From positions 1 through 64,000 of the forward strand of contig CANQVD010000008.1 in assembly GCA_947627215.1 (NCBI GenBank): a stretch of DNA of 64,000 nt. Reading direction: 5' to 3'. The notes below the pieces were generated by a model. It did not search any database, was not told the origin of the DNA, and was given only the letters and a program-made list of their open reading frames with translations. Position 1 is the stretch's first letter, and each line of letters starts with the position of its first letter. The translations under genes and the position numbers were made by a program. Source of the DNA: an uncultured Eisenbergiella sp. Lineage in GTDB: Bacteria; Bacillota; Clostridia; Lachnospirales; Lachnospiraceae. Shown here in pieces: positions 26,882 to 34,811 of the stretch.

Positions 26882-28636
26882 ATGAAAAAAAGGCTGCTTC
26901 ACAATAAGCCGATCTTTATACAGCTTCTGCAGTTTTCCCTGGTGATCAGCCTGATCCCGCTGCTGCTGGTTTTCGGCCTGCTTTATCGGAAAATGGGCGG
27001 CATGGTGACGGACGAGCTTTCGGATTATCAGGATCAGATCGTGGCCCAGTACATGCAGAATCTGCAGGCGCGGCTGGAGCAGTATAACAACAGTCTGGAT
27101 TATATCTCCAAAAACACCCTGATCCAGGAGAATCTGCGGAACGCCTCCGGGAACCCCTATGATAAGGGCGTGGTGATCACCAGCGAGGTGTATAAATGCC
27201 TGCTGCTGGACCGCCAGTCCGAAATCCGCAACTGCATGATCTACTCCCTGGTGGACGACAGCCCTGTATACGGCGCCAGCGTGACCATGATGCAGGAGGC
27301 CAGCCGGGAAGTGTGGTATCTGCAGGAGCGGGCCATGTCCGAAAACTGCTTCATGTATTTCACGCTGGACGGCACGGTGCCGGTGCTTTCCTTTGTGCAG
27401 AACATCGAGTGGGCTGACCGCGAGAATTTGAAGCATGAGCAGATCGGCATCGTGAAGCTGGATCTTCGGGTAAACAACCTGTTCATGCCCATCGCGCCCG
27501 AGGAAGAGGCGCGGATGAACTATGATGTGATCGTGTGCGGACAGGACGGGAATGTCTTTTTTTCTACGGATCCGGAAAAAAAGGAGCTGCCGGACGCGCT
27601 GGAAAAGGGCATCGTGGCGAGCGATACGGGAAATTATATCGTGAACGGGACGGAGCTGGAGGATTACGGGCTGCGGCTTTTGTTTGTGTTCGACCAGAGG
27701 GAGCTTCAGCAGCGGAAGCGGGAAGCGCTGTGGATCGTATTTCCGATCCTGGCTGCCGTGATCGCGGTGGTCGCGGTGTGCGCCTGGGTATACGGCCGGG
27801 ATTTTTCAAAGCGCGTGGGTCTTTTGGTGAGCAAGTTCCGGCGCGCGGAAACCGGCAATCTGGCGCCGTCCGAGCCCATCGGCGGCCGGGACGAGGTGGC
27901 GATGCTGGACGAGCAGTTCGGACATATGCTGACCACGCTGGAGGAGCTGATCCAGACCAACTTCGTGCAGCAACTGGAAAACGAAAAGGCGCAGTTGAGG
28001 AACCTGCAACTGCAGATCAACCCCCATTTCCTGTACAATACGCTGGAAACCATCAGCTCCATCGCGGCGGTGAACCACGCCTTTGTGGTCTGCGATATGT
28101 GTGAAAAGCTGGGCGACATCTTCCGCTACAGCCTGGGGAAGAACTACGGGGAATATGTGACGCTGGAGCAGGAGCTTTCCCATACGAAAAACTACATCTT
28201 CATCCAGCAGATCCGATACGGGAACCGGTGTGAAGTCTCCTACGGGATCGATGTGGATGCCGGCAGCTACAGGGTCCTGCGGTTCATCCTGCAGCCCGTG
28301 GTGGAAAACGCGATCCTGCACGGGCTGGTGGAGCGGCAGGAAAAGGGCATGCTGACCATCTCCGCCCGTGAGGAGGGCGGATGCCTGCTGATCGGGGTCG
28401 CGGATGACGGCGTGGGGATGGATGCGGAACAGGTCGCCGCGCTGAGAGCCTATATGGAGCGGGAGGACGAGCCGGAGGAAAAGGTGGGGAGCATCGGGCT
28501 GCGCAATGTGAACCGCCGTCTGCAGTTGGCCTGCGGCCGGGAATACGGGCTTTCCATCGAGAGCAGTCCCGGGAAGGGCTGCAGCGTCACGTTCCGCCTG
28601 CCGGTGCTGCCGGCAGAGGAGAACGGAAAAGAATGA
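26882..28636 (+). CDS. YesM-type sensor histidine kinase
   Basis: A 584-residue membrane kinase of the LytS/YesM type. Transmembrane helix 1 is at about residues 14-34, then an extracellular Cache-like sensor, then helix 2 at about 280-302 and a HAMP segment. The His_kinase motif LQINPHFLYNTLE has the phosphorylated His near residue 382, and HATPase_c ends with GIGLRNVNRRL. These kinases usually sense sugars and signal to an AraC-type regulator, which is the next gene. ATG 26882 gives the usual N-terminus; an in-frame ATG at 26813 overlapping the preceding stop is possible. Confidence 0.9.
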   Translation: MKKRLLHNKPIFIQLLQFSLVISLIPLLLVFGLLYRKMGGMVTDELSDYQDQIVAQYMQNLQARLEQYNNSLDYISKNTLIQENLRNASGNPYDKGVVITSEVYKCLLLDRQSEIRNCMIYSLVDDSPVYGASVTMMQEASREVWYLQERAMSENCFMYFTLDGTVPVLSFVQNIEWADRENLKHEQIGIVKLDLRVNNLFMPIAPEEEARMNYDVIVCGQDGNVFFSTDPEKKELPDALEKGIVASDTGNYIVNGTELEDYGLRLLFVFDQRELQQRKREALWIVFPILAAVIAVVAVCAWVYGRDFSKRVGLLVSKFRRAETGNLAPSEPIGGRDEVAMLDEQFGHMLTTLEELIQTNFVQQLENEKAQLRNLQLQINPHFLYNTLETISSIAAVNHAFVVCDMCEKLGDIFRYSLGKNYGEYVTLEQELSHTKNYIFIQQIRYGNRCEVSYGIDVDAGSYRVLRFILQPVVENAILHGLVERQEKGMLTISAREEGGCLLIGVADDGVGMDAEQVAALRAYMEREDEPEEKVGSIGLRNVNRRLQLACGREYGLSIESSPGKGCSVTFRLPVLPAEENGKE

Positions 28637-28741
28637 TGGCGCGGCGGCGTGTGCTGCGTCAGGCTGCGCCGGACTGAGAGCGCAGCAGGGCGCGGCGTCG
28701 GACGGCGCCGGGCAGCGAGGGCGGCAGAGGGGCCGCGGCAT

Positions 28742-30454
28742 ATGGGGAAAGAGATGCGGAAAAATATCTTAATCGTGGACGACGAGCAACTGATCCGGCA
28801 GGGATTTCTGGCTCGGATGGAATATCTGAAAATCGAACGGGATGAGGTGTTTGAGGCTGCCAGCGGCCGGGAGGCGCTGGAAATCGTGCGGCAGCATCCG
28901 GTGGACATCGTGGTGACGGACATCCGTATGCCGGATCTGGACGGGCTGACGCTCATCCGGCTGGCCAGAGAGATCCGTAAGGAGATCCGCTTCGTGGTAT
29001 TGAGCGGATACGCGGAGTTTTCCTATGCGGAAAGCGCGATCCAACTGGGGGTGCGGGAGTATCTGCTCAAGCCGCTTTCCAATGAAGCGCTGAAGCGCAC
29101 CTTTGACAAGCTCTATGAAGAAATGGAACAGAGCAGCCGAATGCAGGAATCGCTGCGGCGGGAACAGCGGCTGTCCCTGGAGCAGCGCGAATACCGGCAG
29201 GAAAGGGAGATCAACGCGCTGGTCTCCAACCTGTCCGATCGGGAGGTGGGCCCGGAACAACTGCGGCGGGCCATGCGTCCGGAAGAGGAAACGGACGGCA
29301 CGGGAGAAACGGCCGGCATGGGCGAGGATCCGGCCGTTGCCGGAGAGAGTCTGACCGGCGCGGAAAGGAATCCGGGCGGTACGGGAGAAGCGCCCGCCGC
29401 CGCGCTGGCGTTGGTGAGCGTGGAACTGGAGCAGGTGGAAAATCACGGATTTTCCGGGGAGGATCATGAGCTGATCCGTTTTTCCGTGCGCAATGTGTTC
29501 CATGAGATCCCCGGCGACTGCGAGAAGGTCATCGTGAACTGCCTGTCGGATTACTGGCTTTTATACGCGCTGTTTTTAGGAGACGGGGAAAAGCGGCTGC
29601 GGGAAGAGATCAGCAGGATTTACGGCCGGATGTCGCTGGTGCTGAAGAAGATCGGCGTGGCCGTCAGCGTCGGTGTGAGCGGCATCGGCCCCAGGCTGAC
29701 CGGCCGGTCCCGGCAGGAGGCGGAGAGCGCCCTGCAGCAGAGAGTGGCATACGGGAGCGGCCTGTATTTTTATGAGGAACATAAGCCGGAACTGCGGTTC
29801 CCCGATACGCAGGTGAAGCTTCTGGGGCAATATCTGGAAAGCGGAGAGCTGGAGAGGATCCCGGAGCTGCTTTCCTGCATTTTTTCCGAAGAAATGGCGC
29901 GCAGGTACGGGACCTCCTATTTGCAGTTCATGTGGATCTCCTCTCTGAATCAGGTTTTTCATTATTACAGCCGGCAGAATGAGGGGAGCGCCGGAATGGA
30001 CCGGCTGATGAAGAGCTTCTTTTCCCAGGATCGGGTGCGGACGGTGGAGGAACTTCGGGAAAAGCTGTGGCAGATCATTTCGGAATGCGTGGAGGCGGAG
30101 CAACTTCCGGCCGCCGGTCTGAGCAGCCGCATTCGGATGGCGGAGCAGTATATCCGGAATCATTATGAGGAAAATCTGACCGTCGCAGACCTGGCGGAAC
30201 GGTTCGGGATGAGCCCCAATTATTTTTCCTTCGCATTTAAAAAGGAACTGAACTGCTCCGCGGTTTCCTGCCTCACGAATGTGCGGCTGCAGAAGGCGAA
30301 GGAGCTGCTCACGGGTTCCGACCTGAGCGCCGCGGACATCGCGCAGCGCGTGGGCTACCGGGAGAGCCAGTACTTTTTCCGGGTGTTCAAACGAAACACG
30401 GGGATGACGCCGCTGCAGTACCGGGAGAGAGCGCGGGAACGCCGGGAAAAATAA
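28742..30454 (+). CDS. YesN-type AraC-family response regulator
   Basis: A 571-residue regulator. The receiver (residues 1-125) has ILIVDDEQ and acceptor Asp in VTDIRMPDLDG near residue 60, with LLKPLS as the conserved Lys. A long variable middle includes an unusual Gly/Glu/Thr-rich stretch (about 180-215) that looks inserted. The C-terminal 100 residues form an AraC double helix-turn-helix (LTVADLAERFGMSPNYFSF, IAQRVGYRESQYFFRVFKR). Paired with the kinase upstream; together they likely control a sugar uptake operon such as the importer at 33.8 kb. Start could also be ATG 28754. Confidence 0.9.
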   Translation: MGKEMRKNILIVDDEQLIRQGFLARMEYLKIERDEVFEAASGREALEIVRQHPVDIVVTDIRMPDLDGLTLIRLAREIRKEIRFVVLSGYAEFSYAESAIQLGVREYLLKPLSNEALKRTFDKLYEEMEQSSRMQESLRREQRLSLEQREYRQEREINALVSNLSDREVGPEQLRRAMRPEEETDGTGETAGMGEDPAVAGESLTGAERNPGGTGEAPAAALALVSVELEQVENHGFSGEDHELIRFSVRNVFHEIPGDCEKVIVNCLSDYWLLYALFLGDGEKRLREEISRIYGRMSLVLKKIGVAVSVGVSGIGPRLTGRSRQEAESALQQRVAYGSGLYFYEEHKPELRFPDTQVKLLGQYLESGELERIPELLSCIFSEEMARRYGTSYLQFMWISSLNQVFHYYSRQNEGSAGMDRLMKSFFSQDRVRTVEELREKLWQIISECVEAEQLPAAGLSSRIRMAEQYIRNHYEENLTVADLAERFGMSPNYFSFAFKKELNCSAVSCLTNVRLQKAKELLTGSDLSAADIAQRVGYRESQYFFRVFKRNTGMTPLQYRERARERREK

Positions 30455-30484
30455 ACCCGTCCGGCGCGGGCGGGTTTATTTTTC
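30449..30484. terminator. bidirectional terminator between convergent genes
   Basis: AAATAAACCCG pairs with CGGGTTTATTT, with T runs on both strands. Confidence 0.85.
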
Positions 30485-30492
30485 CCGGCCGT

Positions 30493-31401
30493 TCAGCAAA
30501 GGCGGATCGGCGGAGCCACGCAGATCAGGTTTTCGAGAGCCGTGTCCTTTTCAAAGAGCTCGGGGATCAGGACCGTGCCGGGGGCGAAGGCGGAGACCGC
30601 AATGATATCGCCGGGGGAGCATTCTCCCTGGCCTGCCGCGGTGCGCAGCGCGATGCGGTACTGCTCCGGGTGCGGCGTATAGCCGGGCTTCCCGGTCTGC
30701 CGGACAGAGAAGCGGATCGCGCCGTCCTTCAGATCGGCCAGGAGCAGTGCGCCCCGGGAGACCCAGGTGCGCATATTTTTTATGGCATGCGTCAGCTCGC
30801 GGCAGAGATCGCCGTCCTTTTCCCCTTCGATGTAGGTGCCGTAGTGTCCCGCCAGGGGCGTGCTGCCGTGCAGGTCCATGCCGCAGGTGGCGGCCAGGCA
30901 GTGTCCGGAGAATACCAGATTTTCCCAGAGCCGCAGGGCCGGTTCGTTGACCTGATGCAGCGGCTCCAGGTTGTTGAAGATTTCGATGAAATCGCAGCAG
31001 GAATAGTCCGTCATTTCCATTTCAAAGCGGCATCCTTTGGCGAAGGGCCAGCCGAAGGAATAGGGATGGGCAATGCCCGTCAGGGCCCCTTTGGCGGAAG
31101 CGGCCCGGAACAGGAGCTCGGGCCTGTGTCGGTTGATGTCCTCCCAGGGCACATATTCCGTCAGGTTCAGGCACAGGATATGGCCGTAGTAGGTGGTATA
31201 TTCCATGCCGGGGATGAAGCCGATGGGAAGTCTTTCTTCCTCTATGATCCGGCGCATTTTGGAATTCCCGGAAATGGTGTTGTGGTCTGTCAGCGCAAAA
31301 CCGTCCACGCCGTCAGCCAGAAAAAAGTCGACCAGCTCCCGGCAGGTGAAGGAAGCGTCGGATTCCGTCGTGTGATTGTGCAGCTCCAGTCTTTTATACA
31401 T
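30493..31401 (-). CDS. PHP-domain metal-dependent phosphoesterase
   Basis: A 302-residue PHP-family protein of the CehA/McbA kind. The N-terminal metal ligands LELHNHT (His8, His10) and ALTDHNTISG are clear, and later HLNxE-type ligands are present in AATCGMDLHG. These enzymes hydrolyse phosphate mono- or diesters; the substrate is unknown. ATG 31401 lies behind GAGGAGGCG. The small unknown gene upstream on the same strand ends 17 bases before, so both form one operon. Confidence 0.85.
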   Translation of the reverse strand: MYKRLELHNHTTESDASFTCRELVDFFLADGVDGFALTDHNTISGNSKMRRIIEEERLPIGFIPGMEYTTYYGHILCLNLTEYVPWEDINRHRPELLFRAASAKGALTGIAHPYSFGWPFAKGCRFEMEMTDYSCCDFIEIFNNLEPLHQVNEPALRLWENLVFSGHCLAATCGMDLHGSTPLAGHYGTYIEGEKDGDLCRELTHAIKNMRTWVSRGALLLADLKDGAIRFSVRQTGKPGYTPHPEQYRIALRTAAGQGECSPGDIIAVSAFAPGTVLIPELFEKDTALENLICVAPPIRLC

Positions 31402-31417
31402 AAGATCGCCTCCTCGT

Positions 31418-31888
31418 TTAACGCGCACGCACGGTCAGGGTATATGCGGTGTTGTCCAGAAGGACGGAAAAGGCCAGCACCGTCACCCGCAGAACGCCCT
31501 CGATGCAGGGTTGGGGAATGCAGCCCTCCGTGGCCTCCTCCGGGGAGAAATACATGTGGCGCGTCTCCAGTTGCCGGTGTATGCCGCCGATAAACGTGCC
31601 GTTCAGGGTGGCGATGGTGTGGATTTCCGTTTTCATTTCGTGGTAGATCGCCTGCTCCAGCTCCTCCGGAGAGGACGGGACGAGGCCGTATTCCCGTTCA
31701 CAGTAGTCCAGCAGTTCTTTTTTGAGCTCCTCGGTCACGTCTCCCGGGGAAAAATGTCGGGGGCCGAAGGAAAACTCGATGTCCAGCTCCCGGTAGGTCT
31801 GGTCCAGACAGACGGTGTAGGAGATCTGGCCCGTAAAATCCCGGCACAGCGTCCCGCCCACCTGATAGATTGTCTTCATCTCTTCCAT
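31418..31888 (-). CDS. hypothetical protein
   Basis: A 156-residue soluble protein I cannot place in a family. It reads as an alpha/beta protein with IYQVGGTLCRDF at the start and VLRVTVLAFSVLLDNTAYTLTVRAR at the end. ATG 31888 follows GGAAAGG; the open frame further upstream runs through hairpin element 2 and is not credible as coding. It is the first gene of an operon with the PHP protein. Confidence 0.65.
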   Translation of the reverse strand: MEEMKTIYQVGGTLCRDFTGQISYTVCLDQTYRELDIEFSFGPRHFSPGDVTEELKKELLDYCEREYGLVPSSPEELEQAIYHEMKTEIHTIATLNGTFIGGIHRQLETRHMYFSPEEATEGCIPQPCIEGVLRVTVLAFSVLLDNTAYTLTVRAR

Positions 31889-31995
31889 AACATTTGCCTT
31901 TCCAGCAGGATTTTTCCTCATCATAGTCTTTCCGGGACAGGATGTCAACGCTTTTGCGCCTTTGCCCCGGCGCACCGCGGGAGCGCGTCCCGCTC

Positions 31996-32334
31996 GGCTG
32001 GGGAAAGGCGAAGCGGAGGCCGGATGCCTGTCCCTGCCGTGCACCTGCGCCCTTCACGGTCCGTCCGGGCACGACGGCCGTATGCGGGGGCCATGCCGAA
32101 ATGCGGAAAATCCGGTCCGCACCGTGTCGGTGTCCAAAGCCGCCTGAGGATACGAAAACTCGCTTCGCTCGGACAGTTCGTATCCTCAGGCGCGACACCG
32201 ACCCGCTGCAAACGGATTTTCACGCATTCCGGCATAGGCCGCCCTGCATACGGCGCCGTGCCCGGACGGACCGCGAAGGACGCGGACAGCCGACAGGGAC
32301 AGACATCCGGCTTCCGCTTCCCTTTTCCCAGACA
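31996..32334. repeat. about 340-bp long imperfect inverted repeat (hairpin element 2)
   Basis: The left arm (about 31996-32154) and right arm (about 32177-32334) match as reverse complements in long blocks. The blocks include GCCTGAGGATACGAA around the loop, CGGTCCGTCCGGGCACG further out, and GCCGGATG.CTGTCCCTG at the outer end. The apical loop contains CTCGCTTCGCTCGGACAG. No gene fits. It lies between divergent genes and shares architecture, not sequence, with element 1. Confidence 0.8.
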
Positions 32335-32374
32335 GACCGGAAACGATCTCCGCCGCAGGTCGGAAATGTGGATA

Positions 32375-32403
32375 TTTACAGCGTCGGGAAAGTGTGCTAT
32401 TCT
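32375..32403 (+). promoter_or_regulatory. promoter of the metallophosphoesterase gene
   Basis: TTTACA, 17-base spacer, TATTCT, about 50 bases before ATG 32455 and just outside hairpin element 2. Confidence 0.65.
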
Positions 32404-32454
32404 TGTCTCACGCTTTTCGCACGACGTGCGGAGGATCAGAACGGAGGTATTTTC

Positions 32455-33387
32455 ATGGAAAAGAGGTTGACGTTTCGGGAGGACGGTACGTTTCGGATCA
32501 TGCAGTTGACGGACATGCATTATACGGATGACGACGAATGCGACCATCGGACGGTGGAAATGGTGAGGCGTCTGATCGGTCAGGAGAAGCCGGACCTGAT
32601 CGCGGTCACGGGGGATCTGGTATACGGTGCGGACAATTACCGGAACCTGGAAAAAGCGGCCGCTCCCATGGCGGAGTCCGGAATTCCCTGGACTTTTGTG
32701 TTCGGCAATCATGATGTGGAGGAGCACGGGGACCGGAAGACGATGTTTTCCATGCTGCAGGCCATGCCCGGTTTCGTGGGGGAAAACGATCCGGAGGCAC
32801 AGGACGGCTGGGGGAATCATATGCTGCCGGTTTATGACCGGGACGGCGTGCTGCGCTGGGTGATCGCCGGGATCGATTCGGGAGTTGGCAATCCGCACAG
32901 AGAGGTGGGCGGATATGCGTTCGTGCCGCGGCGGCAGCAGATCTGGTATGAGGAAGCGCTCCGGAAGCTGGAAATGCAGGCAAAGGAATTTCCCGTGCTG
33001 GCCTTTCAGCATATCGCGGTGCCGGAGATCAGCGATCTGTGGAATTACGGAACCTGCTATGGCGTGAAACGCGAGGGATTCGGCAGTCCCTTCGTCAACA
33101 GCGGTCAGTTTTTGTCCCTGCTGGAGGATGGGCATACGAAGGGGCTGTTTTTCGGACATGATCATCTGAATTCGTTTTACGGATCCTATTACGGGGTCGT
33201 GCTGGGCTTCGGGCGGGCCAGCGGTTACGGCGGCTACGGAGAGGAGGATTTTCCGAAGGGGGCCCGTATGTTCACGCTGCGCCGGGACGACCTGGAGCAC
33301 TTCGAGACCTGGGAGGTTCTGGAGGACGGAAGGGAACTGAAGAAAGTGAGAAAATACGATCCGCTGCACAGGAGGGACGAAGCCTGA
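32455..33387 (+). CDS. calcineurin-like metallophosphoesterase
   Basis: A 310-residue phosphoesterase. The metal-binding signature is complete: QLTDMHYTDD (Asp20, His22), VTGDLVYG, FGNHD, FQHIAVPE and FFGHDH. The family hydrolyses phosphomonoesters or diesters in the cytoplasm; this subgroup is often found with sugar uptake genes. ATG 32455 follows ACGGAGG. It ends at a clear terminator, so it is a single-gene unit between hairpin element 2 and the sugar importer. Confidence 0.9.
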   Translation: MEKRLTFREDGTFRIMQLTDMHYTDDDECDHRTVEMVRRLIGQEKPDLIAVTGDLVYGADNYRNLEKAAAPMAESGIPWTFVFGNHDVEEHGDRKTMFSMLQAMPGFVGENDPEAQDGWGNHMLPVYDRDGVLRWVIAGIDSGVGNPHREVGGYAFVPRRQQIWYEEALRKLEMQAKEFPVLAFQHIAVPEISDLWNYGTCYGVKREGFGSPFVNSGQFLSLLEDGHTKGLFFGHDHLNSFYGSYYGVVLGFGRASGYGGYGEEDFPKGARMFTLRRDDLEHFETWEVLEDGRELKKVRKYDPLHRRDEA

Positions 33388-33405
33388 GACAGCGAGACAA
33401 AGATG

Positions 33406-33437
33406 CGCCGGCGATCGAAGGACCGCCGGCGTTTTTT
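33406..33437 (+). terminator. terminator of the metallophosphoesterase gene
   Basis: CGCCGGCG repeated as an 8-bp stem around a 10-base loop, then six T. Confidence 0.85.
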
Positions 33438-33679
33438 GAATGCCGGAAATGTGCGGAAGGCATTGTGGGGGTTCTGTTTTTCAGGGAATTATCCCTGCCG
33501 CCGAAAACGGAAGCCGCATGAGACAGCCCGTTCCGGATGCGGCCGTTTGTGCGTAAAGTACATTTTTGAGAAAAAACAGGTTTTGCAGAAAATGGGAAAA
33601 TCGGTGTTTTTTATATAAATTTGTAAAAAAAGAGAAAAATATAGGTAAAAAGCCTGAAAAAAATCCGGAATCGTAGAAA

Positions 33680-33711
33680 TGTCCACTGCAAATTACAGAT
33701 TTGTCCATTGC
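33680..33711 (+). promoter_or_regulatory. direct repeat TGTCCAyTGC upstream of the importer promoter
   Basis: TGTCCACTGC (33680-33689) and TGTCCATTGC (33702-33711) are 22 bases apart, two helical turns, with the second touching the -35 box. This arrangement fits an AraC-type activator such as the YesN protein encoded at 28742 (inference). Confidence 0.6.
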
Positions 33712-33737
33712 GGAGGAGTTCATAAAAAATTTATAAT
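33709..33737 (+). promoter_or_regulatory. promoter of the sugar importer operon
   Basis: TTGCGG, 17-base spacer, TATAAT, about 55 bases before ATG 33793. The weak -35 fits an activated promoter. Confidence 0.7.
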
Positions 33738-33792
33738 TAGGGTGCTGTAATCTTTTTGAATCTGCATGCAACAGGATGGAGGAGGGAAATCC

Positions 33793-34746
33793 ATGGGAGC
33801 AGCAAGAGTGGCAAAAACCAAAAAGTATAAACCGCCGAAGGTTCCGATCCGGAAAAGGCTGGTGAGATATTGGCCCCTGTATGTGATGCTGGTGCCGGCG
33901 CTGATCTATTACTGGCTGATCTGCTACGTGCCCATGGGCGGCGTGGTCCTGGCCTTCAAGGATTATTCCTTCAAGAAAGGGATCTGGGGAAGTCCCTGGA
34001 TCGGGCTGCAGTATTTCAGGACGTTCTTTACGAGCTATGACTGCGGCAGGCTGATCCGCAACACCCTGGCCGTGGGCGCGATCAAGTGCATCCTGGAGTT
34101 TCCGTTCCCCATCATTCTGGCCCTTTTGCTGAATGAAGTGCGGAACATGAAGTTCAAGAAGATCTCCCAGACCATCACCTATCTGCCGCACTTTTTGTCC
34201 TCCGTTATCATCGTGACCATGCTGCAGAGACTGCTGGCGCCCAACATCGGTATCCTGAATCAGATCATCGCCAACATGGGCGGGGACGGTAGCACCTTCT
34301 ACCTGATGGATGCCAAGTATTTTTACCGGATCCTGTTCGGCATGGATCTGTGGCGCGGCCTGGGCTGGGATTCCATCATCTATCTGGCGGCCATCAGCAG
34401 CGTGGATATGGAGCTGTATGAGGCGGCGGAGATGGACGGCTGCGGCAAGCTGAAGAAGATGTGGCACATCACGCTGCCCAGCATCCGCGGCACCATCGGC
34501 CTGCTGTTCATCATGGGCGTCGGCGGCATCCTTTCCTCCGGTGTGGACCAGATCTACCTGCTGCGCACGCCCGGCAATATGTCGCTGGCGGATACGCTGG
34601 ACATCTACGTGCTGCGCATCGGTCTGCTGAACGGCCAGTACGGATATGCGACGGCCATCGGCCTCATCCAGGGTCTGGTGGGTCTGTTCATGGTCCTGGT
34701 CTGCAACAAGATCAGCCGGAAGGCGACGGAAGTGAGCCTTTGGTAA
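33793..34746 (+). CDS. sugar ABC transporter permease (LplB type)
   Basis: A 317-residue membrane protein with about six helices, of the LplB/CUT1 permease kind. The cytoplasmic EAA loop, which docks the ATPase, is visible as EAAEMDGCGKLKKMWHITLP near residues 215-235. It should form a channel with the second permease at 36724. No ATPase gene is in the cluster, as is usual for these systems, which share an MsmK-like ATPase. ATG 33793 has GGAGGAGGG upstream. Confidence 0.92.
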   Translation: MGAARVAKTKKYKPPKVPIRKRLVRYWPLYVMLVPALIYYWLICYVPMGGVVLAFKDYSFKKGIWGSPWIGLQYFRTFFTSYDCGRLIRNTLAVGAIKCILEFPFPIILALLLNEVRNMKFKKISQTITYLPHFLSSVIIVTMLQRLLAPNIGILNQIIANMGGDGSTFYLMDAKYFYRILFGMDLWRGLGWDSIIYLAAISSVDMELYEAAEMDGCGKLKKMWHITLPSIRGTIGLLFIMGVGGILSSGVDQIYLLRTPGNMSLADTLDIYVLRIGLLNGQYGYATAIGLIQGLVGLFMVLVCNKISRKATEVSLW

Positions 34747-34811
34747 ATGTCCGGAAGTGTTTCGGCCTTTCGGGTTTACAAATATCATAAATTTTTCAAA
34801 AGGAGGTTTCT

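Noticed and set aside
31942..32454. Open frames running through hairpin element 2 into the metallophosphoesterase and the small - strand gene
   Set aside because: Both neighbours have good internal starts with ribosome sites; the extensions are low-quality sequence imposed by the palindrome.
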